This document shows positions 16,864 through 17,027 of a DNA stretch of 17,027 bases, piece after piece; position 1 is the stretch's first letter; each line of letters begins with the position of its first letter. Location of the stretch: positions 1 to 17,027 of the forward strand of contig JAIVFJ010000645.1 in the NCBI GenBank assembly GCA_025765615.1, given 5' to 3'. The notes beneath the pieces are model-generated. The model saw only the letters and a program-made list of their open reading frames with translations. It did not search any database and was not told where the DNA came from. This stretch comes from Zopfochytrium polystomum (Eukaryota > Chytridiomycota > Chytridiomycetes > Chytridiales > Chytridiaceae). Made by a program: the position numbers and the translations under genes.

Positions 16864-17027
16864 AGAATGTGTGGAACGTAGTTTCTAATTAAATGTTTCG
16901 CAAAGTTCGGTCGATGGTCAGTCGAATAGATACGCTTTCGTCCGCCGTCTTGATATATTCCTTCGAAATTTCAGCGTGGGACACGCGCGGACAGATCTGC
17001 GCAGGACTGCCCAAAATCCCCCTTTTT
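16864..17027. other. Right edge, nothing recognised
   Basis: 3' flank of the FkbM gene with TTAATTAAA-like AT-rich sequence at about 16886-16896. No gene is visible before the window ends. Confidence 0.4.

Noticed and set aside
1..17027. CRISPR array, prokaryotic operon or defence system
   Set aside because: No spaced direct repeats, no Shine-Dalgarno-led gene strings, and genes have spliceosomal introns.

Overview
The window is nuclear DNA of a eukaryote, most likely a fungus and possibly an early-diverging one such as a chytrid. The evidence is short phase-consistent GT-AG introns (51-119 bp, with one of 451 bp), a Mug135-like C-terminal domain, a fungal-type F-box protein, and a GC-rich gene-dense layout. 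The species assignment is inference from gene types only.

Left part (1-7841), accessory genes. Five pieces of one small secreted-protein family are present: an N-terminal piece running off the left edge, a broken minus-strand piece, a plus-strand N-terminal-like piece, and two C-terminal pieces at 4058-4579 and 7254-7841. The last two end in a Ser/Thr-rich stretch and a hydrophobic, GPI-signal-like tail. Interleaved on the minus strand are a multi-span membrane protein (1171-2080), a protein with an F-box-like motif (2655-3993), a clear F-box protein (4860-6204) and a Mug135-like coiled-coil protein (6450-7215).

Right part (8140-16863), mainly housekeeping or enzyme genes. IBA57, a mitochondrial Fe-S cluster factor, converges on a five-exon deoxyhypusine synthase. 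They are followed by an unidentified minus-strand gene, a two-exon small-protein gene starting 82 bp away in the opposite direction, a FAXDC2-like fatty acid/sterol hydroxylase, and an FkbM-type methyltransferase anchored by an N-terminal membrane segment. The stretch 14276-15481 is unresolved.

Two things run across the window. First, many conserved genes carry one- or two-base frame breaks, often at short homopolymers and without substitution stops where I could trace them. This looks more like residual long-read indel error than gene death. Second, the 451-bp intron of the hydroxylase gene holds a strongly structured minus-strand segment with a perfect pol III B box, an A-rich 3' end and flanking 7-bp direct repeats, which is a candidate SINE-like element. 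I see no CRISPR array, operon or prokaryote-type system.
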